Source: Rugalucina vietnamica (Eukaryota > Mollusca > Bivalvia > Lucinida > Lucinidae). From it: 64,000 nucleotides of DNA. The notes beneath the pieces are model-generated. The model made no database searches and was not told where the DNA came from. It saw only the letters and a program-made list of their open reading frames with translations. Below, piece after piece: positions 35,201-48,283 of this stretch. Each line of letters begins with the position of its first letter. Position 1 is the stretch's first letter. Location of the stretch: contig OZ024869.1 of the NCBI GenBank assembly GCA_964017185.1, positions 68,542,315 through 68,606,314 on the forward strand, read 5' to 3'. The position numbers and the translations under genes are program-made.

Positions 35201-37520
35201 AACAGTTAACCCTTACCCTAACCCTAACCCTAACCCAGCCCTAAACCTAACCACACACTAACCCTAACCCTAATCGGATCTTTGTTGTAGACAATAGCAC
35301 TAGCTCGACAGGTCGACAAGTCGACAGGTCGACAAGAGGTCGACAAGTCGACAGGTCGACAAGTCGACAGGTCGACAAGTCGACAAATCAATTTCGGCAG
35401 ATAATTGACATATATAAATGTACAGCGGCATATCCACTGGAAACTTAAAGGCAAGTCGACAAGTCGACAAATCAATATTGCCAAAATATATAAATGGATA
35501 GGTAGGTATAGTCCAAGCGGAAATACAAGGACTAAGTGCATGATGGGAAAAAGAGTCTATGTGGTATATAGCTGTCAATACATAATAATCATCATATACC
35601 TGAAGCATGATCGCATACGACGCCTGGGAGGCAAGCACTAACCCTAACCCTAGCCAAGCCCTAACCCTAACCACACACTAACCCTAACACTAACCCTAAC
35701 CCTAACCGGATCTTTGTTATTGACAATAGCACTAGGTCGACAGGTCGACAAGTCGACAAATCAATAATGCCAAAATTGCTAACACTAACCCTAATCTAAC
35801 CATAAACCTAACCGGATCTTTCTTATTGACAAAAGCACTAGGTCGACAGGTCGACAAGTCGACAAATCAATATTGCCAAAATATATAAATGGATAGGTAG
35901 GTATAGTCCAAGAGGAACTACAAGGACTAAGTGCATGATGGGAAATAGAACCTAAACTGCCAAAACTGAATTGTCGACTTGTCGACTTGTCGACCTGTCG
36001 ACTTGTCGACCTGTCGACTTGTCGACCTGTCGACTTGTCGACATGTCGACTTGTCGACCTATGAGATTGGGAGAAGGGTCCTCATTAATAAATTGTCCAT
36101 TTGTCCTCTTGAAGACTTGTCGACTTTTGGTGTATTATGTAGTAGTTAAGTGTAGGTTTTTTTAAGATAAAGAAGGGTCCCCAATAATACACTTGGCCCC
36201 CCTAATCTAACCCTAACCCTAACTGGATCTTTGTAATTGACAATAGCACTAGTTCGACAGGTCGACAGGTCGACAAGTCGACAGGTCGACAAGTCGACAA
36301 ATCAATAATGCCAAAATTGCTAACACTAACCCTAATCTAACCATAAACCTAACCGGATCTTTCTTATTGACAATAGCACTAGGTTGACAGGTCGACAAGT
36401 CGACAAATCAATATTGCCAAAATATATAAATGGATAGGTAGGTATAGTCCAAGAGGAAGTACAAGGACTAAGTGCATGATGGGAAATAGAACCTAAACTG
36501 CCAAAACCGAATTATCGACTTGTCGACCTGTCGACTTGTCGACTTGTCGACCTGTCGACTTGTCGTCCTATGAGATTGGGAGAAGGGTCCTCATTAATGG
36601 TCACTATTGTCCCAATCTGAGTGTCAACAGTTAACCCTTACCCTAACCCTAACCCTAACCCAGCCCTAAACCTAACCACACACTAACCCTAACCCTAATT
36701 GGATCTTTGTTGTAGACAATAGCACTAGCTCGACAGGTCGACAAGTCGACAGGTCGACAAGTCGACAAATCAATTTCGGCAGATAATTGACATATATAGA
36801 TGGACAGCAGCATATCCACTGGAAACTTAAAGGCAAGTCGACAAGTCGACAAATCAATATTGCCAAAATATATAAATGGATAGGTAGGTATAGTCCAAGC
36901 GGAAATACAAGGACTAAGTGCATGATTGGAAAAAAGAGTCTATGTGGTATATAGCTGTCAATACATAATAATCATCATATACCTGAAGCATGATCGCATA
37001 CGACGCCTGGGAGGCAAGCACTAACCCTAACCCTAGCCAAGCCCTAACCCTAACCACACACTAACCCTAACACTAACCCTAACCCTAACCGGATCTTTGT
37101 TATTGACAATAGCACTAGGTCGACAGGTCGACAACTCGACAAATCAATAATGCCAAAATTGCTAACACTAACCCTAATCTAACCATAAACCTAACCGGAT
37201 CTTTCTTAATGACAAAAGCACTAGGTCGACAGGTCGACAAGTCGACAAGTCGACAAATCAATATTGCCAAAATATATAAATGGATAGGTAGGTATACTCC
37301 AAGAGGAACTACAAGGACTAAGTGCATGATGGGAAATAGAACCTAAACTGCCAAAACTGAATTGTCGACTTGTCGACCTGTCGACCTGTCGACTTGTCGA
37401 CCTGTCGACTTGTCGACCTATGAGATTGGGAGAAGGGTCCTCATTAATAAATTGTCCATTTGTCCTCTTGAAGACTTGTCGACATTTGGTGTATTATTTA
37501 GTAGTTAAGTGTAGGTTTTT
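32240..37520. repeat. Interstitial telomeric repeats interleaved with GTCGAC arrays
   Basis: A 5.3 kb composite array. Telomeric blocks (CCCTAA)n, the C-rich strand always on plus, occur near 32320, 32500, 32926, 33229, 33924, 34396, 34701, 35210, 35636, 36632 and 37018. Between them lie 9-base units GTCGACAAG / GTCGACAGG in blocks of 3-9. A conserved linker (ggatctttgttattgacaat, agcactag) joins telomeric to GTCGAC blocks. GTCGAC blocks that follow ctgccaaaac.gaatt run inverted (33836, 35080, 35971, 36513, 37361). Another spacer (atataaatggataggtaggt ... gtgcatgatgggaaa) recurs about eight times. Near its right end the array repeats with a period of about 1.36-1.43 kb. All open frames here (STCRLVDL type) are translations of the repeat. 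Confidence 0.95.
33679..33694. repeat. Poly-C tract
   Basis: 16-17 C within the telomeric/GTCGAC array; it is absent from the equivalent position of other units. Confidence 0.8.
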
Positions 37521-37559
37521 TTAAGATAAATAAGGGTCCCCAATAATACACTTGACCCG

Positions 37560-39098
37560 CAATGTGCGTGTTCGAAATTTATCTATAGTTTTGCTTTTTA
37601 GATACTTTTATTTGAAACATTATCATTGATCGAGATTTCACTCTGTCTTTGTGCCTATCTGGGTATTTGTATCTACAGCTGACCGTTTTGGTCTGTTCAA
37701 CTGTATGTCTGTAGCACGTAATTTGCCGAAATCAGTTCTTTTATGGACAAAGCAATTTATATTTTCATCTAGTTATAATGAAACATTTGGAAGGCAAAAT
37801 AAGAAGTCCTAAATAGGCCACTTTTTTGTATACCAAAAAGGTATCAATCCCTGTTCAATACATTATAGGTATGTCCATATCGATGTATTTTAGTGTGGTC
37901 TATAAAAATAAAAGGCTATATCTACCAAAGTACTTCAGCTTCTCACGGTCCTGAAAGGCTAGAAATGGTATCGAAAAAATGTTAAAGCAATGTCAGATAT
38001 ATAATCATGAGGCTTAAAGTGTCAAGAAAACGTTATGACACTTACGCAAAATAGTGGAAAAAATAAAGAGGTATACCTACAAAAGTTCTGATAGTCTAAA
38101 TAGCTGAAATGGTGTTTTATGCTTACTTAGACTTGGTTCAATAGGCTGGGTTTCATATAGATAAATATATATTAATATCTTTGATGGACACATTGAAAAT
38201 AGAGGAACAACGCAGAAAAATAAAAGGTGTATACATAGAGAAGTTCTTGTTTCTAGGCATTAAATGCTCATTTAGAGCTGAAAATGGTGTAAAATAATTG
38301 CTGAGATAATTATCTTTTGGTACGAAATCAGATTAATTAATCATTATGATTTAAAAGTTTAAAACTGATATTGAAATCATAGATATTTAAAGGAAAAAAA
38401 ACTGAGGAAAAATAGAAGGGGTATACTCACAAAAAATCTTGTATCTTGGCATCTGCTCCTGAATAGCTGAAAATGGTGTCAAATGATTGTGTTGATTTTT
38501 ATATATAAGCTTGTATTCATATACATGTATTAATGATTTTATGAATACGTAAAAAATATAGAACAAAATGCGGAAACGATGACAGAGTATACATACGAAA
38601 GTCCTTGTATTATTGCACCAGATGACCATAAAGAGCTGAAAATGGTGTTAAATAATTGCTATGACAATTATCTTTTGCTATGAAATCGGATGAATTAATA
38701 AAATGATTTCAAGTTTTAAAATATTATTGAAAACATAGGTAATAAAAGAAAAATGAGGAAAATAAAATGGGGTATACTTACAAAAAATCTTATATCTTGG
38801 CCTATGATGAGCCTGAATAGCTGAAAGTGGTGTCAAAAGATTGCTTTGACTTTGTTCTATAAGTTTGTATTCATATATATAAATCAAAGGAACTCTGAAT
38901 GCTAATAATTTTTGTGAAGGCATAGAAGATGGAGGAAAAATGCGGGAAAAATAAAGGGATATACGTACATAAGTTCTTGTTTCTAGTCAACCAATGGCTA
39001 TAAAGAGCTGAATATGGCATCAAATGATTGTTTAGACAATTACTATTGGAGTGTAATCATATAAATTATTCATATGGTTTCAAATTTCAAAAATATTA
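37560..39098. repeat. AT-rich ~170-190 bp tandem satellite (left part)
   Basis: A diverged unit recurs with landmarks agctgaaaatggtg near 38102, 38275, 38466, 38633, 38818 and 39006 (spacings about 174, 190, 167, 185 and 188) and ggtatac...acaaaagttcttgtat in each. Alternate units look more alike (atagctgaa versus aagagctgaa), suggesting a dimeric order. The array is cut at 39098 by an inserted element and resumes at 44218. Confidence 0.85.
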
Positions 39099-39468
39099 GG
39101 AAAGGTCTAGTACCAGTTGACTGGCAGCAGCGATTTTACGTTGAAATCGCTGCTGCCAGTTGACTGGCAATAGCGATTTTACGTTAAATTGGCTGCTGCC
39201 AGTTGACTGGTAATAGCGATTTTACGTTAAATTGGCTGCTGCCAGTTGACTGTCACCAGCCATTTTTACGATAAATCGCTGCTGCCAGTCAACTGGTTAA
39301 GACAGTTTTATCATTATTAAAAATGCTGCAGCCAGTTGACTTTTATGTTAAGTAAAGACAGTCTAAGAGTTGTCATGTATCAAAGGAAAGGGTATTTTTG
39401 GTTTCTGTTACTTTTTGTTGGGATTGTGGCAAAAATTCGGGTAATAAAAATACATGAAATTGACTAGA

Positions 39469-39690
39469 AACATGTCCGTGTTAGATACACCGCTTTTATA
39501 TAGCAAAACTGGGGTATGCCTGTTTTTCTTATTTTTGCTCCAAAACATAGATTGAGGGTACTCGTTAGAACCTGAGGCCTGAACCACAATCTATGTTTTG
39601 AACAAAAAATAGGAAAAAAGGATGAAAATGTTATATTTTTACAACGGCGTAAAGAAAACCTCTGTATTTTGCATGGGCGTGTTTTCGGAA
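39469..39690. mobile_element. MITE family B, copy 2 (nested)
   Basis: acatgtccgtg at the left; central inverted aaaacatagattgagggtac / ccacaatctatgttttgaac; right end gcatgggcgtgttttcg. Its central hairpin has decayed (cctgaggcctgaa). It lies within the foldback element. Confidence 0.65.
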
Positions 39691-39699
39691 TGAAAAAGT

Positions 39700-40629
39700 T
39701 TGTTTCATGAATTTAAATGGATCCAAACTATATTTAGAATAGTTCATAACATGTAATTTTGCACATACTGCTTATGTTCCTATGGCCAAAAATGTCCTAA
39801 ATATTCTCGATGGTCCAAACATTAATGATGCATGGATGACGAAAAACATATATAGCTGTTGACACTGGACATATTTTAAAAAATGTCGATTTCAAAAGCA
39901 AAAAAAAAAAAAATCTTAATTTTCTTGAACTCAAACGCAGCCCTTGTGCGATTTAAACACAACTGGAAGAGTCTGTCATCGGTCGTGCACTTTCCATCTG
40001 TACCAACACGTTGCAGTCTCATTTGCAAGTTACATGGTCTATATACACATCCAACAATAATCAAAATGAAACGAGGTTAGCTTGTGAATTTTGATTGAAA
40101 GACACCTTTTGTACTAGTATAGGTCCCATAATGACTGCATCTAGCTCTGAATTTCTTGACTAGAATACTTTCCAAATACGCTCGGTTTCTAAAGTTTATC
40201 TCCAGTATGTAATTGTTACATTAATGGAAAACAATGCAATATGATGATCAATGATATTGACCTTTGCATTGAAATATATGACGTAAATGAAATTGACACA
40301 CTATTTCAAACGTATAAATTGTAGGCCACCTGATGCCGTACAATCAAAACTATTTGTATTCATTTTGCTTTTGAAGGATTTTGTAAAATTGCTTTTGTAA
40401 GATGCCCCTGAAATTTTCAAAGCACTGATATGTAGTTTATTTCCAGTCGAAAAATATGTTCAATTGTTATTTCTGTAGGAATTCAGTAGCAATGTTAATA
40501 TGGGCATACTTAGTTTTGCTTTCATTAATTTTGCTGCAGTACATGTATACTCAGGGCCGTCGGCTTTAATAAGTTGCCCGGACATGAGACTTCAAAGACG
40601 TTTCATAATTGTGTGGGGGGCACAAGGGG

Positions 40630-40699
<70 letters not shown>

Positions 40700-41567
40700 T
40701 GATGGTTCGGGGGTTATCCCCCGAGAAAATTCTTCGACAAGGGCGACGATTTTAATGCATTTTATAGGCTTAATTCTTTTACAACACCAAAAAGAGTAAA
40801 TAATTATTTCGACCCCTCGGTGAGGGTCATCAGGTGGTGCCATCAAAATTGTTTGTTTGTTTGTTTGTTTGTTTGAATTGACGCTTTACGTCCCAGTCAA
40901 CAGCAATGGTCATGTCGAGACGTTGCCTCCATTTTATAGGACTTTTACCCTACATGTGCATTACGATGTCATGACACTCAAAATGCGCTTCATAAACAAA
41001 ACCACCCAACTAAGCCTATAAGGTGGTTTGACTAAACCACTTTTCTGGGCAGGCTCAGCCATGAGCGGTTAACCAGTAATCAGATGGTCTGTCCGTATAT
41101 TAGAAGCTTTTTCCAGGCGGCAGAAGCAGCCCATCTATCTCTCCTAGGTCCCAATGGGCGGGGGCCCGCAATCAAAATTAACAGTTGCTGAATGCGATTT
41201 GACACAATCACGGTTACTTGCTTAACTTCAAAGTGTTTTGTCTTTGATTTGATTATCAACTGTGAAATACAACTAAAGCTTTACATTTTAGCGTTACACT
41301 TTAGCCCACCTAAGCCGAATGCTCACAGGTGAGCTTATAGTATCCGTTTTTTGCTGCAGCAAATTTTCTGCTAACTTGACCGAGCCTATGATAGGCAGGC
41401 ATCCAAAGTCCGTCATCATCGGGGTCCGTCCACAATTTCAAAGAAGAATATTTCTGATCTTGATCAAATACCATGTGAATCATCATTGGATTGGAGATTG
41501 ACTGCATTAGGTTTTGAAACAATTTGTATCAAAATTGTGGTTTCCATGGCAACCGATAGCTTCCATG

Positions 41568-41618
<51 letters not shown>

Positions 41619-43930
41619 TATTCAAGTCTCCAACCGTGAATTTTAGCAAGATTTGAAAAGTTCCTCGGTTTATTCCGGTAGTCCTGTTCGTTGCACTGTT
41701 TATTTAAAGACCTACTTCTGAAGTAGCTAATAGGAATACCGCTGTTTATTCGGTTAATGACCCATAATGGTGCAATATGGTCTTAAGATCAAAGCACTGT
41801 CATAATGAGGTGATTATCACATCTCTGCAGGGGGTCATAAAGAGGCCCTTAAAGGATAATACCTGTAGTTCCACTGTTTATTGATTTTATTGTCCCCGAT
41901 AACCTGTGCAATAAAACTGCCTCCCTCTGCAATCAATATTGATTTTTCCTGTTTTGGTCCCTACCTGTATTCTGAGTAATTGTCAGGGCACTAGGTTTTC
42001 TAATGCCCTGTCCCTTATCTAATGACCCTCAATAGACATGGAAATAGGTCTTTAAATGAAAGTCGGAAAAAATATCGACCCTCAGACGATGCGTTCATTC
42101 AGTCGGTCAGTTTAAAAAATGAGGTAAACACACAGTATGCATCCCTATCTTTTTAATTCTATTTAATCAAATTTTGCAATTCTTCTCAAGGATGCGGTTT
42201 ATCAAAGATTGGGGCGAACACTAATAAGTTGTCATAAAATGCCTCAAGGTTTCTCAAGGTGTGAAAAGAGAAGTTCTAACACGCGTACAGTAAAAACATT
42301 TTAGGGGTATTCTTGTTTTTAATGACACCTGAGCCGCACCACAAGAAAACTATATTTGACCTTTTTAATCAAAACATATGTGCAGCCTAAAAACAGCTTT
42401 AGCCAACGCCCCATCTTTTCACTACTTATTTAGCACAATGCATTTTATATCAAACCTCCAGACATTAACTGTGTCTGCATGTCCTTTCCTGTTTAGGGGC
42501 TAATCAGAAATCCCGAAGACATTTTTATGACGCGGCTCCATAGTTTGACCATGTGATGATAATGCTTGATTGGCTATATCAGAAAAAGGTGTCATTGAAT
42601 CGGGATAGGCCCAACAAAAAGAAGACGTTCGACACACCATGTTTTAATGATAACATATTTGACACACGTCAGTGTACCTAAAACGTTTTAGGCCATATCC
42701 TTTTTTAATGGATGGAGGACATGAAGGTCACAGGAAAAAAATCATGTAAAATGTAGCAGAGTTGGGAAGGAATAAAAAGTCAAAAGAAAAAAAGTCAAAA
42801 GAAAATAAAAGTCACAAAGAAGAATTACACTTTATTCGCTACTTCTGGTTAGGTCTAAGGTATTGTTATTTTTCCGTCCACCGTTTTGATAACAGGCCGT
42901 TGCAAGAAAGCGATTTAAGCCATAGAATCCGACCAAGCCAGTCACTAAGAAGTTACCAGTTCTGGCTTTGAAGGATGTTGGCTGAATAACTGCAATGTTT
43001 AAGCATTTATTTATTTAATGCTAAATACCTGTACGTCCATGGTCAACAGCTAATGTGATGCCGCAACGATCAATTATCTTAGTCACACCTTTATCCTAGC
43101 AGATTGCCTATACTTAGTTCACATTAAAGGACCGATCTTGGATCAGGGGGAGAGGAAGAATGATCATATAAATATGTTCATAAACATTGGCAAAGACCAA
43201 CAATGATCAGAATGCAAACCACTAAAATGACAACAGAGCAGTCACGAAAAAGCAATAATATTCAGAGAAGTATATTGTAGCTTGAAACTCTCTGAGAAGA
43301 GATACTATTCCTACTTTTGTCCCCAAACCTACTTTATGCAAGGAAAATAATAGATTCTTAATTTGTCCCGATTCCTACTGTTAGCACGGACAATTCCGGA
43401 ATCGAACAGATTTTTGCACATTTTTAGAAAGACCCATTGACCTTAACACGTTCGGGGTCAGGCTGGTGCATTACAGAGGCTTGAACTTTGTAAACTTGCA
43501 TTGTTGCAACAATGCAAAAAGCAAGTCATAAACTACATGTACATGCACTAGATAGACCAGCGCTCAATGTCGGCAAATTATGGGAATAATAATAAATGTA
43601 TACCAACATGTAACATGTTACACTGAATGCAAAGTGGGCGTCTAAGTCAAGTGAGATAAGTGCTAGCTTCAAAAAAGGCTCATTCAAAATAATTAAGAAA
43701 TCCGAAATTATGCATCGAACACGCGACACACTGGTTTACGAGTCCAAAACTGAAGCCAAGAAGACTTCTACAAGCATAATATACATGCTTTGAACTAAAA
43801 TGGGACACTTTTAACAACACAGAAATGTAAATTGTGTAGATACCCTTTCATTTGATACATTTTTACTAATATTTTGACAACTCTTACATTGTCTTTACTT
43901 CATCTATGTACAAATAATAATTTGTAAAAT
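39700..43930. other. Interior of the foldback element, no gene recognised
   Basis: AT-rich DNA with only short frames. It contains a TC microsatellite, a (GTTT)n run at 40850-40874, a 44-base poly-A (41573-41616), and a stretch with caggtgagcttatag and catcatcggggtccgtc (41320-41435) that resembles the repeat family at 48.8-50.2 kb. I could not identify a transposase. Confidence 0.4.
40632..40695. repeat. (TC)n microsatellite
   Basis: 64 bases of uninterrupted TC. Confidence 0.95.
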
Positions 43931-44217
43931 ATGAAAGTCAACTGGCAGCAGCTATTTTATGTTAAAATTGTTATATCCAGTTGACTGGCAGCAGCGATTT
44001 GTCGTAAAAATGGCTGGTGACAGTCAACTGGCAGCAGCCAATTTAACGTAAAATCGCTATTACCAGTCAACTGGCAGCAGCCAATTTAACGTAAAATCGC
44101 TATTACCAGTTAACTGGCAGCAGCCATTTTAACGTAAAATCGCTATTGCCAGTCAACTGGCAGCAGCCATTTTAACGTAAAATCGCTATTACCAGTTAAC
44201 TGGTAATAGCCACTCCG

Positions 44218-44960
44218 AAAATATTATTGAAAACATAAATACTTAAAGAAAAATTGAGGAAAAAATGAAGGGGTATACTAACATAAGTTCTTATATCTCG
44301 GCCTCTGGCGGCCCCAAATAGCTGAAAATGGTGTTAAATGATTGCTTTGACTAAGGCACATTAGCTGGTATTCAGATATATTAACCATACGATTAAATGT
44401 TTTAATAATTTTTTATGCATGCGTAAAACTTATAGGGAAAAAAACGCGAAAACGGTAATTGGTGTAAATACAAAAGTCCTTCTATCATCGCCTCAAACGG
44501 CCATAAAGAGCTGAAAATGGTGCAAAATGATATCCAAGACAATTGTCTATTTTTATATGTTCAAATAAATCAATCATGTGATTTCAATTGTCCAAAAATA
44601 TTTATGGATACTTAAATAATTGGAGAAAAAATGAAGTAAAATTAAAGGGGTATACTTACAAAAGCTACTGCATCTGAGCTTTTTATGGCCCTATAGAAAT
44701 GTAGATGGCATCATAAGATTGCTAAGACAATGCTCTATTGGTCCATATTAAGATATATAAATTGTGCGACTTTATCTTTCAGTATTTTTAAGAAATAAGA
44801 GCAAAATGCAGACAAATCAGGAATTGACTCACAAAATTACCTGTAAATCGGCGAAGTGGTTTTCGGCAAAGTGTCGTGCACCGAAATCGGCTGCTAATTG
44901 ACCTATAAGGCTTCAAATGGCATCCAATTACATGTTTTTCTAAGGCACTGCACTGTTGCC
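44218..44960. repeat. AT-rich ~190 bp tandem satellite (right part)
   Basis: Same unit and orientation as 37560-39098, with agctgaaaatggtg at 44320 and 44510 and weaker units near 44700 and 44930. It continues directly from the left part once the inserted element is removed. Confidence 0.8.
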
Positions 44961-45234
44961 TGTGATATATGATAACATAACATAATTTAATGTTTCATTT
45001 AAATGGGAGTAATACTTCGGAAATTTTTTGATAAAGTTTCATCAAAAGTACTTACCTCCAACTTAAGCAAGTTCTATTAACATTAATGTTATATCGAGGT
45101 ATTTTTAATGAGGTTGCAGACTAATATTGTGAATGATAATGTTCTATCAATATATGTATAATACATTTCAAAGAAAATATCGTAATATTCTGATAAATGC
45201 TAACAGTCATGTTACAATCATCATTTTGCAGAGT

Positions 45235-45618
45235 TTTAAAGTGGGTGGGGTAATTCTGTGTGAAATAATGCCATACTTTCAAAAGATCATGAGCTTTTTA
45301 GAGTAAAATGAGACTGCACTTTATACTTTTGCTTACAAACAATATACAATGCATTGGAAAGTAACTAACAAATAAGAAACAAGAACCAATTTATATACTT
45401 CATTTTAGCAGACTTTTCATAGAATATATAGCTTTTTGTCATAGCACTACCTCCATACATCAGTGAATTTGAGCATTGTGCCCCCCAAAAAAAATTCAAG
45501 AGCAGCCCACTTGAGCCTTCATCGGGAAGGAGAGGACTTCTTAAAAACACTCAAACCAACTATAGCAGGAGATGTCACCTCAAACTCAAAATATGAGAGA
45601 TACTTTGTTCTAGGGTAA
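45235..45618 (-). repeat. Inner right copy of inverted repeat E
   Basis: On the minus strand it reads ttaccctagaacaa, gaggtgacatctcctgctat, agttggtttgag, gtgggctgctcttgaa and attaccccacccact. About 1 kb upstream of the outer copy in direct order. Confidence 0.7.
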
Positions 45619-46229
45619 GAGACAATTTTTGATTTTGGTGTATAGTAAGGTAACGCGCCAGAAATATTCCAAAATAATGCTAAAGCGTACATACAATTGT
45701 TATCTTATGTTTGTACTGAGCTTGACCATTAGCCAATATACCTAAATTGATTTAATATGCATCATTCAGCTCTAAGAAAATGCCACAAACTTCATTTTAG
45801 TTATAGTCTTGATTGTTTTAATGCATTATGCCCTCCTCTGTAATTAGTTATGGTCTTGTCGGGCTGTCAGTCGCTAAGCAGCCATCGCTCCTGTGCATAG
45901 AGGCAAGTTACCAGTTCTTAGTTCACATTTCTTTTGCCATTAACTTGAATCAGTCATGGAAAAGGAAGAATGCCTACTTTAGAAATATTTTCAAACCAAG
46001 ACTTCCTGAAAATATTCACTAGTACAAATGTGCATGTAGTTGACTTTACACTATTTTATACCATTGATGCATTACAACATTTAGGTATACCCCTAAGTAT
46101 AGGTACATACAGTTTAGTAAACAGTTTTATTGCTTTTCAGGCTATTGTTTAAGCATGTTAAAGAGGATAGATTGTTAAAAACAAACTAACCATAAAAAGA
46201 TTAACATTAAAATTGCATACATGTATATT

Positions 46230-46615
46230 AATAAGGTGGGTGGGGTAATTTTACATGTAAAGTGGTAAAAATATTAATACAGAAAAATGTTTTAGCAATA
46301 CAGGTGTTTCATAATCGAATCAATAGTTTCTAAAATTGTTTAAAATACAAAAGCAAGTCATACAGACAGAGAATATGACTGGATAATGGAGAAGTATGTA
46401 GTTGTCTGTTTATTAGATTAAAAGCTTATTTCATAGCAGTACCATACAACATCGCCTGATTAGACTATCGTGCCAAAAAAAAAATCAAGAGCAGCCCACC
46501 TAATCCTTCATAGGGAAGGTTAGGACTAGCCAAAAATGCATTCAAACCAACTATAGCAGATGATGTCACCTCCAACTCTAAATATGCGAGATACAGGATT
46601 TCGGGTTCTAGGGTA
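46230..46615 (-). repeat. Outer right copy of inverted repeat E
   Basis: On the minus strand it begins ttaccctagaaccc and carries the same ordered blocks as 31446-31830. With that copy it brackets 15.2 kb. No convincing target duplication flanks the pair. Confidence 0.75.
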
Positions 46616-46619
46616 AATT

Positions 46620-47682
46620 GTCAATCATTTACTTAGTTCGTTTCTGTGTTGATGTCCTGCAGGGGAAAATGTACTCGCCTTGTAGACAATTCCTTCATCT
46701 TTCTCATTCAGTTCCTCAACAGAATAGGCAATTATCATTTTCAGCGAAAAACGCATGGACTGGTTTCTGAGCAAGTTCTCCTCCTACTACTTCATGTCCG
46801 TGACTATGGAACCTAAAGGAAGGGTACGACAAGTTGGCTTCTTTAAAAAGAAACCAATGAAAAGGTCAGCAGCCGTTTGTTATAAGAGATATTCCCTTTT
46901 GCTCTAAATTTCAGTGTTGTTGATTCTCTGGTTCGTCATTAATTTCGATTCTCATACATTTCAGTTTCGTTTCCTATACATGAATGTCGTTTCTTGTAAT
47001 GAAGCTTGACCAGTGTGTGTATCTGTTGCTCAAGGCAATGACAAAATTTTTTGATGTTACGGAATCAAAGCCGATACTAAAGGGAGCACGATTACAATCA
47101 ATATGTCGATTTGTAGAAAACCATTTTGCAGTGCAGTCAATTTGTGACAGAGTTCTGAATTTTGACCTGCAGCCACACTACCAGAAACAGACCCATGGTG
47201 CGATGTGATGGACTAAAAGTCAGCCATATAGAGTTTCTGTAGTTGCTGTACCCCTCGTCAGGGTATATACGATGTAATCCTAGATGCGCTATGATAAGCA
47301 GTCACCACGATCGAGGTTGCTTGCTAGATATTTACCGCTATTTGACGGCGAGTGCCAACAATTGATAAATTAAATTGATTGTGGTGAACTGTCTAGTCCC
47401 TATTGACGGGTTCACTAGTTTTTAGTAAGCGCTTTATGTGACAAAACGCGTAATTGAGGGAGAGCAGTCGATCATGGGTACAATTTTCTTCATATTCAAA
47501 GTAAACACTGTGGAAAAGGTTGGGACCTTTTCCAATCAAAGTGACTTTAATGAAGAAAGGTTCGCCTTACACAAACATTTGACTAAACTATGCAACAGCT
47601 GACTAGGAGTTTGACAATTCAGAATGGAAGGTGTTATGAAAATCCCAGCGGCAAACTGATGGTAGATGAAGTTCTCTCTCTC

Positions 47683-47723
<41 letters not shown>

Positions 47724-48280
47724 TTTAACAAAAAAAAATATTGTACTTTCTACACTGGAAAACTGTCTTAAAGTAGCAACACATTTGAGCTAGCATATTT
47801 TAGAAGTGATTGTTTATGGTGAATATTTTGCATTTAGAAGATGTTTGTGAAGCTTTTTAAGAATCGAACAATACCGATACCGGTCATATGACAAAACCGT
47901 GATGATTAACATACCGAGATAGATCATGAGACTTTCCACAAAGAGGCACAAATATTCTTGTCCTACGACCACCGAAAATGTCATGACTATGGCTTTGCGG
48001 GAATCTATAAATCATAAACAGACACAATTGTAGCACTGATGGAGCAGAGCATGGCCGAACAGATGACCATGTATTTAGTCAATACAAAATCATTTGAACG
48101 CGGAACCTACAACTCTGGATTCTAAGCCGAAAGTGTGTTTATGATTTATAGAAAAAGCTTTATAGTTTAGATTTTGATAGCTTAAAATTAGATGACGTAT
48201 AGGTTACCTTTAAAATTTCCAGGTTACATGTGGTATTTACAAAAAACACACTTTTTTCGTAAATATTTGCTTTTCTTGTC
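46620..48280. other. Intergenic, no gene recognised
   Basis: No supported coding exon. A CT microsatellite lies at 47671-47720. Open frames of up to about 75 codons on the plus strand (46984-47208) match no family I know. Confidence 0.4.
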
Positions 48281-48283
48281 ATT

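Larger units (their letters stand above)
39099..44217. mobile_element. 5.1 kb foldback element with 9 bp target duplication
   Basis: Inserted in the satellite. Direct duplication AAAATATTA at 39090-39098 and 44218-44226; removing the element restores the satellite sequence (ttttaaaatattattgaaaa, as at 38715). The ends are inverted (39099-39350 and 43935-44217) and are themselves built of short palindromic units, ccagttgactggcagcagcg alternating with attttacgttaaat. The outermost bases, ggaaaggtctagtaccagtt and the inverse of ggagtggctattaccagtt, match imperfectly. No transposase was seen between the ends. The 9-base duplication and long inverted ends would suit a Mutator-like foldback element, but that is inference. 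Confidence 0.88.

Noticed and set aside
33938-37327. Many open frames reading STCRLVDLSTCRP
   Set aside because: They are translations of the 9-base GTCGAC repeat, which has no stop codon in several frames; no coding bias or splice structure.
32240-37520. CRISPR-like regular repeats
   Set aside because: Spacers are themselves repeated, repeats are 6-9 bases, no cas genes, and the DNA is clearly eukaryotic.
32240-37520. True chromosome end
   Set aside because: Unique-looking and transposon sequence continues for over 26 kb on both sides, and telomeric blocks are short and interrupted.
40500-40846. SLSLSL and RERERE frames
   Set aside because: Both strands of a TC microsatellite.
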